Shown here: piece by piece, positions 35,019 to 45,374 of the stretch
Layout of the letters: each line of letters starts with the position of its first letter
Numbering within the stretch: position 1 is the stretch's first letter
Assembly (NCBI GenBank): GCA_964573105.1
Contig: CAZNIS010000007.1
Coordinates: 1-64,000, forward strand
Source of the DNA: CAKZSB01 sp964573105
Lineage (GTDB): Bacteria > Pseudomonadota > Gammaproteobacteria > Granulosicoccales > Granulosicoccaceae
Direction: 5' to 3'
Length of the DNA: 64,000 bases
The notes under the pieces: generated by a model
Database searches by the model: none
What the model was told of the DNA's origin: nothing
Seen by the model: the letters and a program-made list of their open reading frames with translations, nothing else
Translations under genes and position numbers: made by a program

Positions 35019-37130
35019 ATGGTCGACACAAGAGCGCCCTACTGTTCAGATGATATCCGCAAGCTGCTGCGGGCCTACAACCTGCTGGTTGTCACGCGTG
35101 ATCACGATCGAGCGATTGTGGGGCGCGTATCGCGCGAGTGGCTGCAGAGTGAGAGTGAAGACTGGCTCAGGCTATCGTCGATACCGACAGGCACACTGTG
35201 CAGTGTGCGCGGACGCGAGGTGCTTGTCGATGCGCTGATGCCGGATCTCGATGTCGATCCGAAGGCGCTCGATCTGGAGTCGATGCTCGCGCAGATTCGC
35301 TGCAGCGACAAATACGTCAATAGCAACTGCCTGCCCAAACTCGAACCCGCCATTGCCGCTGAAGTGCTGCTCGGCAACCTGCTGTTGGGTGTGCAAAAGT
35401 ATGGCAACCGGCGTCGCGGATCGCCCTCTTTATCAAACGACCTCATCATCGCTGCCATGGTTCGCGACACGGTGGGGCAACCTGACCGCTATTCCGCCGG
35501 CCTGCCCGGTGATTGTGAAACCATTGGCATGGACCACATCGAAGAGCTGCTGGGTCCGACGGTGGTGCGGTACATCTATCAGCTGCGCGGATTTCTCGAT
35601 GAATTCGAGTTGAGCCTGCAGACAGACAGTTGCGCCCGGTTGCGTCTGCCGCGTCCTTTCGCGTCAGTGATGATGGCGATTGAGTCGGCGCGCCTGCGGA
35701 TGATTGCCAGAGCGGCTGGCGATGAAATACTCGCCAACCTGGCACCCGCCCGAAAGGCTGAGGTCGCCGCGCTCGGCATCGACTGCAACGGCGACTTTCC
35801 CGAGCTGCCACTGCTGCGTAAACAGTACCAGCGCACCCGTGCGGCCATGCAGTTGCCGGGGGTAGATTATGGCGCGCTGGCGGAGCCGATCGGCCAGACC
35901 CTGATGATGGCGGTGCAGGACGTGCTGGAAGATCCGCGCAAGCGACGCCGGTTAGTTGGGCGGCGCGGCAAAGCGGTGCGCGATGTCCACATGAATCTGC
36001 CGCTGATTGAATCCTATAACGCGAGTGAAAACTTCAACTCGCTCGCGACGATTCACATTGCCGCGCTCGAGATGATGCAGTTTCTGGAAAAGGGGCGGCG
36101 CAAATCCTCCTCGACGATGCTGGGCCACTCGCTGCGATTGGCGGCCACTGCCGAGCAACTGCTGGGCGCCGAGCTGGAACCCTGTATCGCGACAGCGGCG
36201 ATTTTGCACGATGTGGTCGAAGACGGATCGCGTCCGATTGCCGGTTACGATCAATCGCTTGGCAATCTCAAGCTGCGATTTGGCGGTCCACTGGCGGCGA
36301 TGGTGTCTGAACTGACGGATGCCGAAACCGCCAGCGCCGGCGTGCGAAAGGCGCATGCTACATTGCAGCGACAACGGCTGGCCTTGCCCGAAGAGCAGTA
36401 CAACGTCGATCGATTTACCGAGATGGCGCTTGAGCCGACCGCCACCCACGAGCCGTATACGCTGGGCGGGGTGGTGATCAAGCTGATCGACACCGCCATG
36501 AGTGAGGAGGAGGGCATTCGCGACCCGGATGTGATGTCAGCCTGGTGGAAACACAGCGGCATCAGAATTTACTGGTCACACAATGTGCGCGGTCGCATCG
36601 TGCGCCCGTTGTTACTGAAACTGGGGCAGGAGATCAGCCGATTCGAGTCGAGCCCGGCCGACTACAGCAATCGACGCTGGAACAACGAGCTGATTGAAGG
36701 GTTGCGCCGAGTGCTGATCTTCTCAATCAGCAGCGCGGATCAATACGCCGTCCAGAATCTGGCTATTCTCGCCGATGAGCATCAGCTCAGCGTCGAGGAG
36801 CGCGACTGGATGATCCGGCAGTTCTTTGATCCCGATTGCGACGCCGATACCTTTGCCGGCGAGGTGGTGGAAAAACTGCTGACCGAGGAACGGCTGCAGC
36901 GAAGCATTGCCGCCGGGCGGGTGCCGGAACCTGGCTACGTGACACTCTACGCTCGCGTCGGCAAGCACCAGGCAATCCGGGATTGCAGTACCTTTCTGCA
37001 CTACCGTGCCGCTGCCCTGCAACGAGGCGACATCGCCGGCAGGCTCGATCTTCGCCGCCATCGACCCGAAGACTTCGTCCGGACAGTCCATGAGGTCGTC
37101 TGGCTGTACGACTATCGCAAAGTAGCTTGA
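35019..37130 (+). CDS. Large HD-domain protein with SpoT-like hydrolase motifs, no synthetase
   Basis: A 703-residue soluble protein. An HD domain lies at about 345-500, with metal-ligand residues His370 (MLGHSLRLAA), His397-Asp398 (AAILHDVVEDGSRP) and Asp491 (VVIKLIDTAMSEEEG). FGGPLAAMVSELTDAE matches the loop after HDVVED in RelA/SpoT hydrolases. No ppGpp synthetase, TGS or ACT domain is visible. The first 300 residues are helical and may hold a decayed copy (LLGNLLLGVQKYGNR ... LGPTVVRYIYQLRGFLDEF). It could hydrolyse ppGpp or another nucleotide. Function is otherwise unknown. It stands alone, 140 bp before leuS. Confidence 0.65.
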   Translation: MVDTRAPYCSDDIRKLLRAYNLLVVTRDHDRAIVGRVSREWLQSESEDWLRLSSIPTGTLCSVRGREVLVDALMPDLDVDPKALDLESMLAQIRCSDKYVNSNCLPKLEPAIAAEVLLGNLLLGVQKYGNRRRGSPSLSNDLIIAAMVRDTVGQPDRYSAGLPGDCETIGMDHIEELLGPTVVRYIYQLRGFLDEFELSLQTDSCARLRLPRPFASVMMAIESARLRMIARAAGDEILANLAPARKAEVAALGIDCNGDFPELPLLRKQYQRTRAAMQLPGVDYGALAEPIGQTLMMAVQDVLEDPRKRRRLVGRRGKAVRDVHMNLPLIESYNASENFNSLATIHIAALEMMQFLEKGRRKSSSTMLGHSLRLAATAEQLLGAELEPCIATAAILHDVVEDGSRPIAGYDQSLGNLKLRFGGPLAAMVSELTDAETASAGVRKAHATLQRQRLALPEEQYNVDRFTEMALEPTATHEPYTLGGVVIKLIDTAMSEEEGIRDPDVMSAWWKHSGIRIYWSHNVRGRIVRPLLLKLGQEISRFESSPADYSNRRWNNELIEGLRRVLIFSISSADQYAVQNLAILADEHQLSVEERDWMIRQFFDPDCDADTFAGEVVEKLLTEERLQRSIAAGRVPEPGYVTLYARVGKHQAIRDCSTFLHYRAAALQRGDIAGRLDLRRHRPEDFVRTVHEVVWLYDYRKVA

Positions 37131-37271
37131 CCGCAACGCCCGTCGCCGGCGGCGCGCTTTTTGTCTATTACGGTTTGTGCAGTGGTCGCCAGCACTATTC
37201 CCGCTGGCGGATATTCAATGCCAACTGCGGTATCATTCGCGATTGGCCTGACCCATTCAATCGGCGACTCA

Positions 37272-39854
37272 ATGCAAGAAGTCTACTCCCCGGATACGGT
37301 AGAAAAAGCCGCCCAGACCTACTGGGATGACAACCGCAGCTTTGCGGTCACAGAAGATCCTGCTCGCGAAAAATTCTACTGTCTTTCGATGTTTCCCTAT
37401 CCCAGTGGGAAGCTGCACATGGGTCATGTGCGCAACTACACCATTGGCGATGTGATTTCGCGGTTCCAGCGAATGCGCGGCAAGAACGTGCTGCAACCCA
37501 TGGGCTGGGATGCATTCGGTCTGCCCGCCGAAAACGCTGCGATCAAAAATCAGGTGCCGCCTGCGCAGTGGACCTACGAAAACATCGACAACATGAAATC
37601 GCAGCTGAAAAGTCTGGGTTTTGCCTACGACTGGGATCGCGAACTCACCACCTGCACCCCCGAGTACTATCGTTGGGAGCAATGGTTTTTCACCAAGCTG
37701 ATCGACAAGGGGCTGGCCTATAAAAAAATGGCGGTGGTGAACTGGGATCCGGAAGAGCAGACGGTTCTGGCCAACGAGCAGGTGATCGACGGGCGCGGCT
37801 GGCGTTCCGGTGCACTGGTTGAACGGCGCGAAATCCCGCAGTGGTTTTTGCGTATCACTGATTACGCCGAAGAACTGCTGGCCGACATCGACAAGCTCGA
37901 CGGCTGGCCGGATTCGGTGCGCACCATGCAGCGAAACTGGATCGGCAAATCCAGGGGGGTGCAGTTCGAATTTGCTGTCGATGGCGGCGAGAGGCTGGCG
38001 GTTTACACCACGCGCCCGGATACCATCATGGGCGTGACCTACGCGGCGGTCGCGGCCGAACACCCGCTGGCCAAGGCGGCAGCGGCTGACAACCCTGAAC
38101 TTGCAGCCTTTCTGGAGGAGTGCAAACGCACTGACACCTCCGAGGCCAACATGGAGACGATGGAAAAAAAGGGGATGCCACTGGGCGTCTCGCTGATCCA
38201 TCCTGTGTCCGGTGAAAAGGTTCCACTGTGGGTCGCGAATTTCGTCCTGATGGGATACGGCACCGGTGCGGTCATGGCGGTACCGGCACACGATCAGCGC
38301 GACTGGGAATTTGCCAGCAAATACGGCATCGACAAGCAGGTGGTGATTTGCGCCGAAGACGGTCAGCCTGCCGACATCACTGAGGCGTCCTACACCGGCC
38401 ATGGCAAGTTGTGCAATTCGGGTCAGTTCGATGGTCTGGATTTCGCCGAAGCGTTTGATGCGATTGCCGATTTCCTGGTCGACAAAGGCATTGGCGAGAA
38501 ACGCGTCAACTACCGGTTGCGCGACTGGGGTGTTGCGCGCCAACGCTACTGGGGCTGTCCGATTCCGGTGATCTATGATGAAGCCGGTGAGATGCACACC
38601 GTCGCCGATGAAGATTTACCTGTGGTGTTGCCCGAAGATGTCAAATACTCCGGCGTTAACTCGCCGTTGAAGGAAGATCCGGCCTTCTATCAGACCACGA
38701 TGCCCGGTAGCGGTGCGCCGGCTACTCGCGAGACTGACACCTTCGACACCTTCTTCGAGTCTGCCTGGTACTTTGCCCGCTTTGCCTGCCCCGGTGCAGA
38801 CAGCATGCTCGATGAGCGCGCCAACTACTGGCTGCCGGTCGATCAATACATTGGGGGTGTCGAACACGCGGTGCTGCATCTGCTGTATGCGCGATTTTTC
38901 AACAAACTGATGCGCGATGTCGGCCTGATCGAGAACGATGAACCTTTTACGCGCCTGCTGACGCAGGGCATGGTCGTCGCCGAAACCTATTTCAACGAGG
39001 ACGATCGCGGACGAAAGTCTTACGTGGCACCGGCTGACGTCGAGGTTGAGCGAAACGAAAAAGGCAAAGTCATCGGTGCCAAGCGCATTGATGACGGCAG
39101 CGCTGTATCGGTTGGCGGCATGGAGAAAATGTCCAAATCGAAAAGCAACGGCGTCGACCCGCAGGCGATGATCGATCGCTACGGTGCCGATACGGTGCGC
39201 CTGTTTTCGATGTTCGCCTCACCACCCGATCAATCGCTTGAGTGGAACGATGCCGGCGTAGAAGGCGCCAGCCGATTTATTAAACGCCTGTGGAAAGTGT
39301 GCCGCGGGTGCACGGCTTACACCGCCAATCGCGCGTTGCCCGACAGCCCCGATGATCAGCAGCGAGCGTTGCGCCGCAAGACCCATGAAACTATCGCCAA
39401 GGTCAGCGATGACATGGATCGGCGTCATACCTTCAACACCGCAATTGCCGCGGTGATGGAATTGCTCAACGACGTCAATCGATACGATGTGCGAAATGCT
39501 GCTGATGAAGCCGTCATACTGGAAGCCGTCGAGAGTGCGGTGTTGATGCTGTCGCCGGTGATTCCGCATGTCTGTCACACCTTGTGGCATGCGCTGGGTC
39601 ACGAGGCAGAATCGGTGGTCGATGTGCTTTGGCCAACGCTTGATGAAACTGCGCTGGTTCGCGATGAACTCAATCTGGTTTTGCAGGTCAATGGCAAATT
39701 GCGGGGCCGAATGACAGTTGCCGCTGGCACCTCATCAGCCGACTGCGAAAAGCAGGCCCTGGCCGATGAAAACGTCTTGCGGCATACCGAAGGCAAGACG
39801 ATCCGCAAAGTGATTGTCGTGCCTGAAAAACTGGTCAACATAGTGGCGAACTGA
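37272..39854 (+). CDS. leuS: Leucyl-tRNA synthetase
   Basis: An 860-residue class I synthetase, equal in length to E. coli LeuS. HIGH-type HMGH is in PSGKLHMGHVRNYTIGDVI; KMSKSKSNGVDP is at about 620. Editing domain CP1 includes TTRPDTIMGVTYAAVA. I chose ATG 37272 by alignment; a longer frame to 37161 is not supported. The stop overlaps the lptE start (TGATG). Confidence 0.98.
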   Translation: MQEVYSPDTVEKAAQTYWDDNRSFAVTEDPAREKFYCLSMFPYPSGKLHMGHVRNYTIGDVISRFQRMRGKNVLQPMGWDAFGLPAENAAIKNQVPPAQWTYENIDNMKSQLKSLGFAYDWDRELTTCTPEYYRWEQWFFTKLIDKGLAYKKMAVVNWDPEEQTVLANEQVIDGRGWRSGALVERREIPQWFLRITDYAEELLADIDKLDGWPDSVRTMQRNWIGKSRGVQFEFAVDGGERLAVYTTRPDTIMGVTYAAVAAEHPLAKAAAADNPELAAFLEECKRTDTSEANMETMEKKGMPLGVSLIHPVSGEKVPLWVANFVLMGYGTGAVMAVPAHDQRDWEFASKYGIDKQVVICAEDGQPADITEASYTGHGKLCNSGQFDGLDFAEAFDAIADFLVDKGIGEKRVNYRLRDWGVARQRYWGCPIPVIYDEAGEMHTVADEDLPVVLPEDVKYSGVNSPLKEDPAFYQTTMPGSGAPATRETDTFDTFFESAWYFARFACPGADSMLDERANYWLPVDQYIGGVEHAVLHLLYARFFNKLMRDVGLIENDEPFTRLLTQGMVVAETYFNEDDRGRKSYVAPADVEVERNEKGKVIGAKRIDDGSAVSVGGMEKMSKSKSNGVDPQAMIDRYGADTVRLFSMFASPPDQSLEWNDAGVEGASRFIKRLWKVCRGCTAYTANRALPDSPDDQQRALRRKTHETIAKVSDDMDRRHTFNTAIAAVMELLNDVNRYDVRNAADEAVILEAVESAVLMLSPVIPHVCHTLWHALGHEAESVVDVLWPTLDETALVRDELNLVLQVNGKLRGRMTVAAGTSSADCEKQALADENVLRHTEGKTIRKVIVVPEKLVNIVAN

Positions 39855-40405
39855 TGATTGTCAGGCTGCGCAGTTTTGCGCTTTTATTGCTGGTTGCGGC
39901 TATGCTTAGCGCCTGTGGATTTAACGTTCGCGGCAGCGCTCGGCAATCGGGCGATCAGATTGTCGGCGATGTGTTTCTGTTCGAGGCCGAACCCGTCAGT
40001 GTGGCGGTGCAGTTGCGAAATGCACTGACCGCACAGCAGGTGCGTTTTGTGCCGAAGGCCGATCAGGCTGACACCATCATCATTCTCGACAACGAAAAGC
40101 TCTCGCGTCGTGTGGCATCGGTCAGCGCGTCTGGCAGAGTCAGTGAGTATGAACTATTGCACGCGGTCGATCTTCGCGTGCTGCGCTCAAGCGAAGGATT
40201 TGATCTCGATCAGGTCGACTCCGCCAAACTGGCGGCAGAACTGATTGACGTATCTGAAGCGCAGACCGTATCGGTCATCCGCGACTACACCTACGATGAA
40301 ACCGACGTGCTGGCCAAAGATGACGAAGAGCAGATCCTGCGTGAGGAGATGCAACAGGAATTGCTGCGCCATCTGGTGTTGAGAATATTCGCCGGCGCGA
40401 TATAG
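39854..40405 (+). CDS. lptE: LPS assembly outer-membrane lipoprotein
   Basis: A 183-residue LptE. The signal ends in a lipobox, AAMLSACGFNVRG, with the CGF-xLRG pattern typical of LptE. LptE plugs the LptD beta-barrel and delivers LPS to the surface. The one-base overlap with leuS is the conserved leuS-lptE arrangement. holA, the usual third gene, is not next; a DUF1704 gene follows instead. Confidence 0.93.
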   Translation: MIVRLRSFALLLLVAAMLSACGFNVRGSARQSGDQIVGDVFLFEAEPVSVAVQLRNALTAQQVRFVPKADQADTIIILDNEKLSRRVASVSASGRVSEYELLHAVDLRVLRSSEGFDLDQVDSAKLAAELIDVSEAQTVSVIRDYTYDETDVLAKDDEEQILREEMQQELLRHLVLRIFAGAI

Positions 40406-40457
40406 CCCTCATGTCCCTATACGATTGCGCCTGGTGCCAGCGCGTTTTTGAGCGGGC

Positions 40458-41771
40458 GTGTCCTGCGAAACGGTGGTTGCCTGTCCGGTGAGCGATTCCT
40501 GCGACAACCGAATCGTCACGATCGCCCGGCAGCTCACCGAGGCGGCGCGTGAAGTGCGGATTCTACGCCACGTGAGCTGGGATGCGTCAGTGCGCGAGGC
40601 ATTCTTCGCCAACGGTGCCAGAGAACTGCCGCAACCCGAGTATCCCGCCTATAACGCCGCGCCGGTGTTGGACAAAATCGCCGATGCGCGCGCGCTGATG
40701 CAAACCTCTGACGCCGATCGCTGGCTGGAGCGACAGGCGCTGGCGCTGGAGCGCAGCGCGCGCATGCTGGCCGCTGCTGGAACGGCTGATTTTTACCTGC
40801 ACTCTCGCGATCTCTACGGTGCGCCGGGCGATGTGTTACTCGATCAGAGTACAACCTCGCTGGCGCTGGCGGCAGATTTTGATTCGGTCTTGTCGAGCCT
40901 GGACGGATTCACCAGCGAGCTGTTGCCAAACGAGCAGGTCGACGCCGAGCAACTGGCGACGGAAATTGCCCGCGCAGTCGAACAAATGTTCGGTCCTGAC
41001 GCACCCGAGGTGAGCGTGGTAGATGAATTGTCAGCCAACGCCTTGGCTGGCGCGCAGCGCATTCGCGTGCGTCGGGACGCAATATTCAACGATAAAGATG
41101 TTTCTCAGCTGATCCATCACGAAGCTGGCATTCATGTCGCTACCTCTCTTAATGGCCTTGCGCAGCGTCGCCTGCCGATACTCGCCGCCAGCCATCCGGG
41201 CACCACTCGCACTCAGGAGGGGCTTGCGGTGTTTTCCGAATTCATTACAGGCTCGATGGATCCGGATCGTCTGCGGCGTTTGTCTGACCGTATCATCGCC
41301 ATTCAAATGGCTGTCGATGGCGCAGACTTCCTGCAGGTATACGAGTATTTTCTGGAGCGAACGCGGGGTGATGAACGGCAGGCGTTCGAGAATGCGCGTC
41401 GAGTCTTTCGCGGTGGGGATCTTCGCGGAGGCGCGCCTTTCACCAAAGATATCGTGTATCTCGATGGACTGCTGAGAGTGCACAACTTTCTACGCTCTGT
41501 CGTCGCAAGCGGCAGGGCAGATTGTCTACCGCTACTGTTTTGCGGAAAACTCGATCTTGAGGATATTCCTGTGCTGTGTGAACTGCACGCCAGAGGACTG
41601 TGTTTTCCGCCAAGGTTTTTGCCGTCATGGGTGTCAGATATGCGTTTTCTCCTGAGTTATCTGGCGTACTCGGCTTTTTTGAACACGATCGACCTGAAAC
41701 GAGTCGCGCAGCACTACGACGAGTTATTGCGCAGTGCGCCGCTGGTTGAATGGTCAGTCGACAATGTTTAG
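40458..41771 (+). CDS. DUF1704 (QEGLA-motif) metallopeptidase-like protein
   Basis: About 437 residues. The zinc-site motif is HEAGIH (221-226), an HExxxH, followed by HPGTTRTQEGLAVFSEF with the QEGLA motif that names the family. This family (COG3930/TIGR02421) is related to MATCAP, the eukaryotic tubulin carboxypeptidase, so a carboxypeptidase activity is likely. Older bacterial annotations link it to flavohaemoglobin expression. The start is GTG 40458 or GTG 40488. The substrate in bacteria is unknown. Confidence 0.85.
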   Translation: MSCETVVACPVSDSCDNRIVTIARQLTEAAREVRILRHVSWDASVREAFFANGARELPQPEYPAYNAAPVLDKIADARALMQTSDADRWLERQALALERSARMLAAAGTADFYLHSRDLYGAPGDVLLDQSTTSLALAADFDSVLSSLDGFTSELLPNEQVDAEQLATEIARAVEQMFGPDAPEVSVVDELSANALAGAQRIRVRRDAIFNDKDVSQLIHHEAGIHVATSLNGLAQRRLPILAASHPGTTRTQEGLAVFSEFITGSMDPDRLRRLSDRIIAIQMAVDGADFLQVYEYFLERTRGDERQAFENARRVFRGGDLRGGAPFTKDIVYLDGLLRVHNFLRSVVASGRADCLPLLFCGKLDLEDIPVLCELHARGLCFPPRFLPSWVSDMRFLLSYLAYSAFLNTIDLKRVAQHYDELLRSAPLVEWSVDNV

Positions 41772-41780
41772 CGAACTAAA

Positions 41781-44700
41781 TTGAACCCAGCAGATCTAGC
41801 GGCTCAGAGCCCGGAATCGCGACCAGAAAATCCGTTTGGCAAAGCGGCGTTGCTCAATGCCTGTCAAATCGAGTTTGACGAAGACACCCTGGCGACAGCC
41901 GAGGCGATTGTCGATGCCGGCAGGGTGGGACATTTACAGTGGAACGGCACCAACACGCTATGTGCGAGTTGCCTGCCGGAGCTGGCTCGTGACAGTGAAG
42001 ATGCAGCAGATGACAGTGATGGCGATGGCGTCGCCGCTTACCATGCCGCCGGTGAGGTGATTGTCCAGACCTCGCGCGTGCTCGAGCAACGTCACGGTGC
42101 CACTGCTTATCTGCCCAGAGCAGACGATGCCCTGTCGCCCGACGATTCGGTGGCTGATCCCGCTTCACAAGCATCGACAGCATCTGCCGATGCCAATGAC
42201 GCCGAGGGTATGGTTGAACAACAGATCGTTATTACCCGCGGTCGTGAAAACTTAAGCTTGCGCGGCGCCTGCACCTGTGAGGAGCGACGCAATTGTTGTC
42301 ACGTCGCAGCCGCAATCCTTAGTTGGGTTCGAAGCGATGAGCAGACGCCGGTCGACCACGATGCGGTGGAAGTCTGGCGCGATGCGCTGCTGCGCGCCAA
42401 CGCGGAAGATGAAGCAGAGTTGAGTGAACAGCCGGTAGTGCTGCTTTACCGGATCCGGCAAATACAGACTCAGAACGATACCCGATTTGAAGTGGCCGTG
42501 TACTCGGCGCGCCGATTGCGCAGCGGTGATCTGGGTAAATCGTCGCCGCTGTCGCTAAACCGACGCAGCTTCGATTCGTCTGATCTCAGCAGTCACGATG
42601 CACGAATCTGCAATGCGCTGATCGGTCTGAAAGACGGGCCTGACGGCATGCATCTGCACGGTGAAAATGGCTACATGATTTTTCGCTGGATGGTGGAGTC
42701 GCGGTGCTGTTACTACGAAGCGTTTGATCGTGAACCGTTAACCCTCGACGAAAACCGCACCATCGAGGCGCAGTGGAACGATATCGATAACGGTCAGCGC
42801 GAGCTCAAAATGAATTTGCACGGATCCAAAGACACCTTCGTGAGTCTGCCAACCGATCCACCCTGGTACGTTATACCGGCATCCGCCCGCGCCGGGGTAA
42901 TCGATACAGACGTTCCATCGAGGTTGCTGGCGCGATTGCCGTCTTTGCCTCCGGTCGCGGAATCGCTGGCCATGCAGTTGTCCGAGTTGATGGTGCAGTC
43001 GCTGGACTCTGTCGATTTGCCGCTGCCGGCGGCGGTCGATGTTCGACAGATTGCCGGCGTGCTGCCGCGTGGTGTGGTTATTCTATCGGCGCGCAAGGAT
43101 GTCGATGGCACGCATCGATATGCACAGGTGATGGTGGAGTACGATGGTGCTCGGCTGCCACACATGATGGCGTTGAAAGACGGGCGAGAAATTCTGCATC
43201 GGCGCGATGATGGCGGATTTGTCCGTGTTCTTCGATCGGCCGATCACGAGCTGGGACTAATGAATGAACTCACCGGGCCGGGTCTGCCCAAGTGGGTGAG
43301 TACGCACCATCTTCGCGGTGGCATACAACTGCACGTCGATGCAGCCGGCACGCGTGACACCATTTTGTGGCAGGAGCTGATCGATGGTCGCCTGGCAGAG
43401 TTGAGACGCAACGGCTGGATCATCGAAAAAACGCCTGAATTTGAATATCGAATTGTGACGTCCAGTCAATGGCAGATGCACATTGATCACTCGGCCGACA
43501 ACAAGTGGTTCGATCTCGATTTGAATTTCATTATCGACGGCAAACCGTTTGCGCTGATCCCGGTGTTGGCGGCATTTCTCGAACGCGTCGGTTCGAATCT
43601 GTCTGACATCCTCAATGACCCGGAGGCAACCGCCAACGTCTGGCTCGATGAAGAGACGCTGGTCGAATTTCCTGTGGCGCATATCAAGCCTGTGCTGGAA
43701 GTACTGGTCGAGCTGCAGGATCACGAAGATGGCAAATTGCGATTCTCCGAATTGCAGGCGACGGTGATCAGCGACATCGCAGGCGGTATCGAATCTGTCG
43801 CTGGCGTCAGTCTGGATTGGGATATACCGGCACGTCTCGCCGCAGTGGTCGACAAACTGAAATCCTTCAAGGGCATAGAGGCGGTTGCCGTACCGGGTGA
43901 GTTGACTGCTGAGTTGCGCGATTATCAGTGTGAGGGACTGAACTGGCTGCAGTTTCTGCGCGAGTTCGGTTTTAGCGGCATTTTGGCAGACGACATGGGG
44001 CTGGGTAAGACCGTGCAGGCGCTGGCTACCATTTTGGTGGAGAAACAGTCTGGCCGCATGACCGGCCCGTCACTGGTGGTGGCACCGACCAGTTTGATGG
44101 GGAACTGGCGTCGCGAGGCAGAAAAATTTGCGCCTAACCTTAAGGTGTTGCTGCTGCACGGTACCGATCGTCTGGAACAGTTCGACTCGCTGGAAGACTA
44201 CGATATCGTGCTGACCACCTATGCTCTGGTAACGCGCGACAGTGAGTTGCACCTGGCGACCGAATACCACTACCTCATCCTCGATGAAGCGCAAGCGATC
44301 AAAAACCCCACCACCAAGCAGGCAAAAATAGTCTGTGAACTGCGTGCCAGCCACAAGCTGTGCCTCACGGGTACACCGGTGGAAAATCACCTGGGTGAGG
44401 TCTGGTCGCAGTTCCGTTTTCTAATGCCGGGTTTCTTTGGCGATCAGAAAAAATTCAATCGCGTGTTCCGCAACCCGATTGAAAAATCATCTGAAGCGCT
44501 GCCGTCCGTTGCACTGCAAAAACGGCTGCGACCTTTTATTTTGCGCCGCAGCAAAGATGCGGTCGCATCCGAGTTGCCGGCCAAAACCGAAATCGTACAG
44601 CGCGTCTCGCTGCACCCGGATCAGGCGGTATTGTACGAGGGGATTCGCGCGTCGATGGAAGTGCGTGTGCGTCGGGCGCTGGCCGAGAGCGGTCTCGGTC

Positions 44701-45311
44701 AAAGTCACATCACAGTACTCGACGCGTTGCTGCGTTTGCGTCAGACCTGTCTCGATCCGCGGCTGGTCAAAATGAGCCAGGCGCGCAGCGTCCACGGTTC
44801 AGCCAAACTCGACGCGCTGATGGAAATGCTGCCGAACTTCGTGGAAGAAGGGCGGCGGGTACTGTTGTTTTCGCAGTTTACCGAAATGCTTGGCCACATC
44901 GAGCAAGCGGTAAAGGACGCCGGCATCAGCTATACCATGCTAACCGGTAAAACCCGCAAGCGCGACGAGGCGATCGATGAATTTCAGTCCGGTTCGGCGT
45001 CTGTATTTCTGATCTCGCTAAAAGCCGGCGGCACCGGGCTCAATCTCACCACCGCGGATACGGTTATTCTCTATGACCCCTGGTGGAATCCGGCGGTCGA
45101 GAATCAGGCGATCGACCGGGCGCATCGCATTGGTCAGGACAAACCGGTGTTTGTCTATCGAATTATCACCGAGCAGACTGTCGAGGAGAAAATTCTCGAG
45201 CTGCAACGACGCAAGAAGGCGCTGGCCGATCTGGTGACCGAAAATGCGGAGCTCAGCTTTCAGTCGCTCGAGGCCGACGACATACTGGATCTGTTCTCGC
45301 AGAGCGATTGA
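41781..45311 (+). CDS. SWIM zinc-finger SNF2-family helicase
   Basis: A 1176-residue protein. A SWIM finger is at 164-174 (ACTCEERRNCCH), followed by a long mid-region. The SNF2/RapA-like motor starts at about 720: motif I DDMGLGKTVQ, DEAQ in LILDEAQAIKNP, motif III CLTGTPVEN, and motif VI DRAHRIGQDKPV. These are ATP-driven dsDNA translocases. The start is probably TTG 41781, directly after the DUF1704 stop; no ATG lies nearby. Bacterial SWIM-SNF2 proteins have no fixed role; DNA repair or nucleoprotein remodelling is plausible. Confidence 0.9.
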   Translation: MNPADLAAQSPESRPENPFGKAALLNACQIEFDEDTLATAEAIVDAGRVGHLQWNGTNTLCASCLPELARDSEDAADDSDGDGVAAYHAAGEVIVQTSRVLEQRHGATAYLPRADDALSPDDSVADPASQASTASADANDAEGMVEQQIVITRGRENLSLRGACTCEERRNCCHVAAAILSWVRSDEQTPVDHDAVEVWRDALLRANAEDEAELSEQPVVLLYRIRQIQTQNDTRFEVAVYSARRLRSGDLGKSSPLSLNRRSFDSSDLSSHDARICNALIGLKDGPDGMHLHGENGYMIFRWMVESRCCYYEAFDREPLTLDENRTIEAQWNDIDNGQRELKMNLHGSKDTFVSLPTDPPWYVIPASARAGVIDTDVPSRLLARLPSLPPVAESLAMQLSELMVQSLDSVDLPLPAAVDVRQIAGVLPRGVVILSARKDVDGTHRYAQVMVEYDGARLPHMMALKDGREILHRRDDGGFVRVLRSADHELGLMNELTGPGLPKWVSTHHLRGGIQLHVDAAGTRDTILWQELIDGRLAELRRNGWIIEKTPEFEYRIVTSSQWQMHIDHSADNKWFDLDLNFIIDGKPFALIPVLAAFLERVGSNLSDILNDPEATANVWLDEETLVEFPVAHIKPVLEVLVELQDHEDGKLRFSELQATVISDIAGGIESVAGVSLDWDIPARLAAVVDKLKSFKGIEAVAVPGELTAELRDYQCEGLNWLQFLREFGFSGILADDMGLGKTVQALATILVEKQSGRMTGPSLVVAPTSLMGNWRREAEKFAPNLKVLLLHGTDRLEQFDSLEDYDIVLTTYALVTRDSELHLATEYHYLILDEAQAIKNPTTKQAKIVCELRASHKLCLTGTPVENHLGEVWSQFRFLMPGFFGDQKKFNRVFRNPIEKSSEALPSVALQKRLRPFILRRSKDAVASELPAKTEIVQRVSLHPDQAVLYEGIRASMEVRVRRALAESGLGQSHITVLDALLRLRQTCLDPRLVKMSQARSVHGSAKLDALMEMLPNFVEEGRRVLLFSQFTEMLGHIEQAVKDAGISYTMLTGKTRKRDEAIDEFQSGSASVFLISLKAGGTGLNLTTADTVILYDPWWNPAVENQAIDRAHRIGQDKPVFVYRIITEQTVEEKILELQRRKKALADLVTENAELSFQSLEADDILDLFSQSD

Positions 45312-45374
45312 TCACCTGCACTCGGCAGTGGCGAGCGGTCGCGCTATGATGGGATTTTTGAGAGTCAGATTCCG

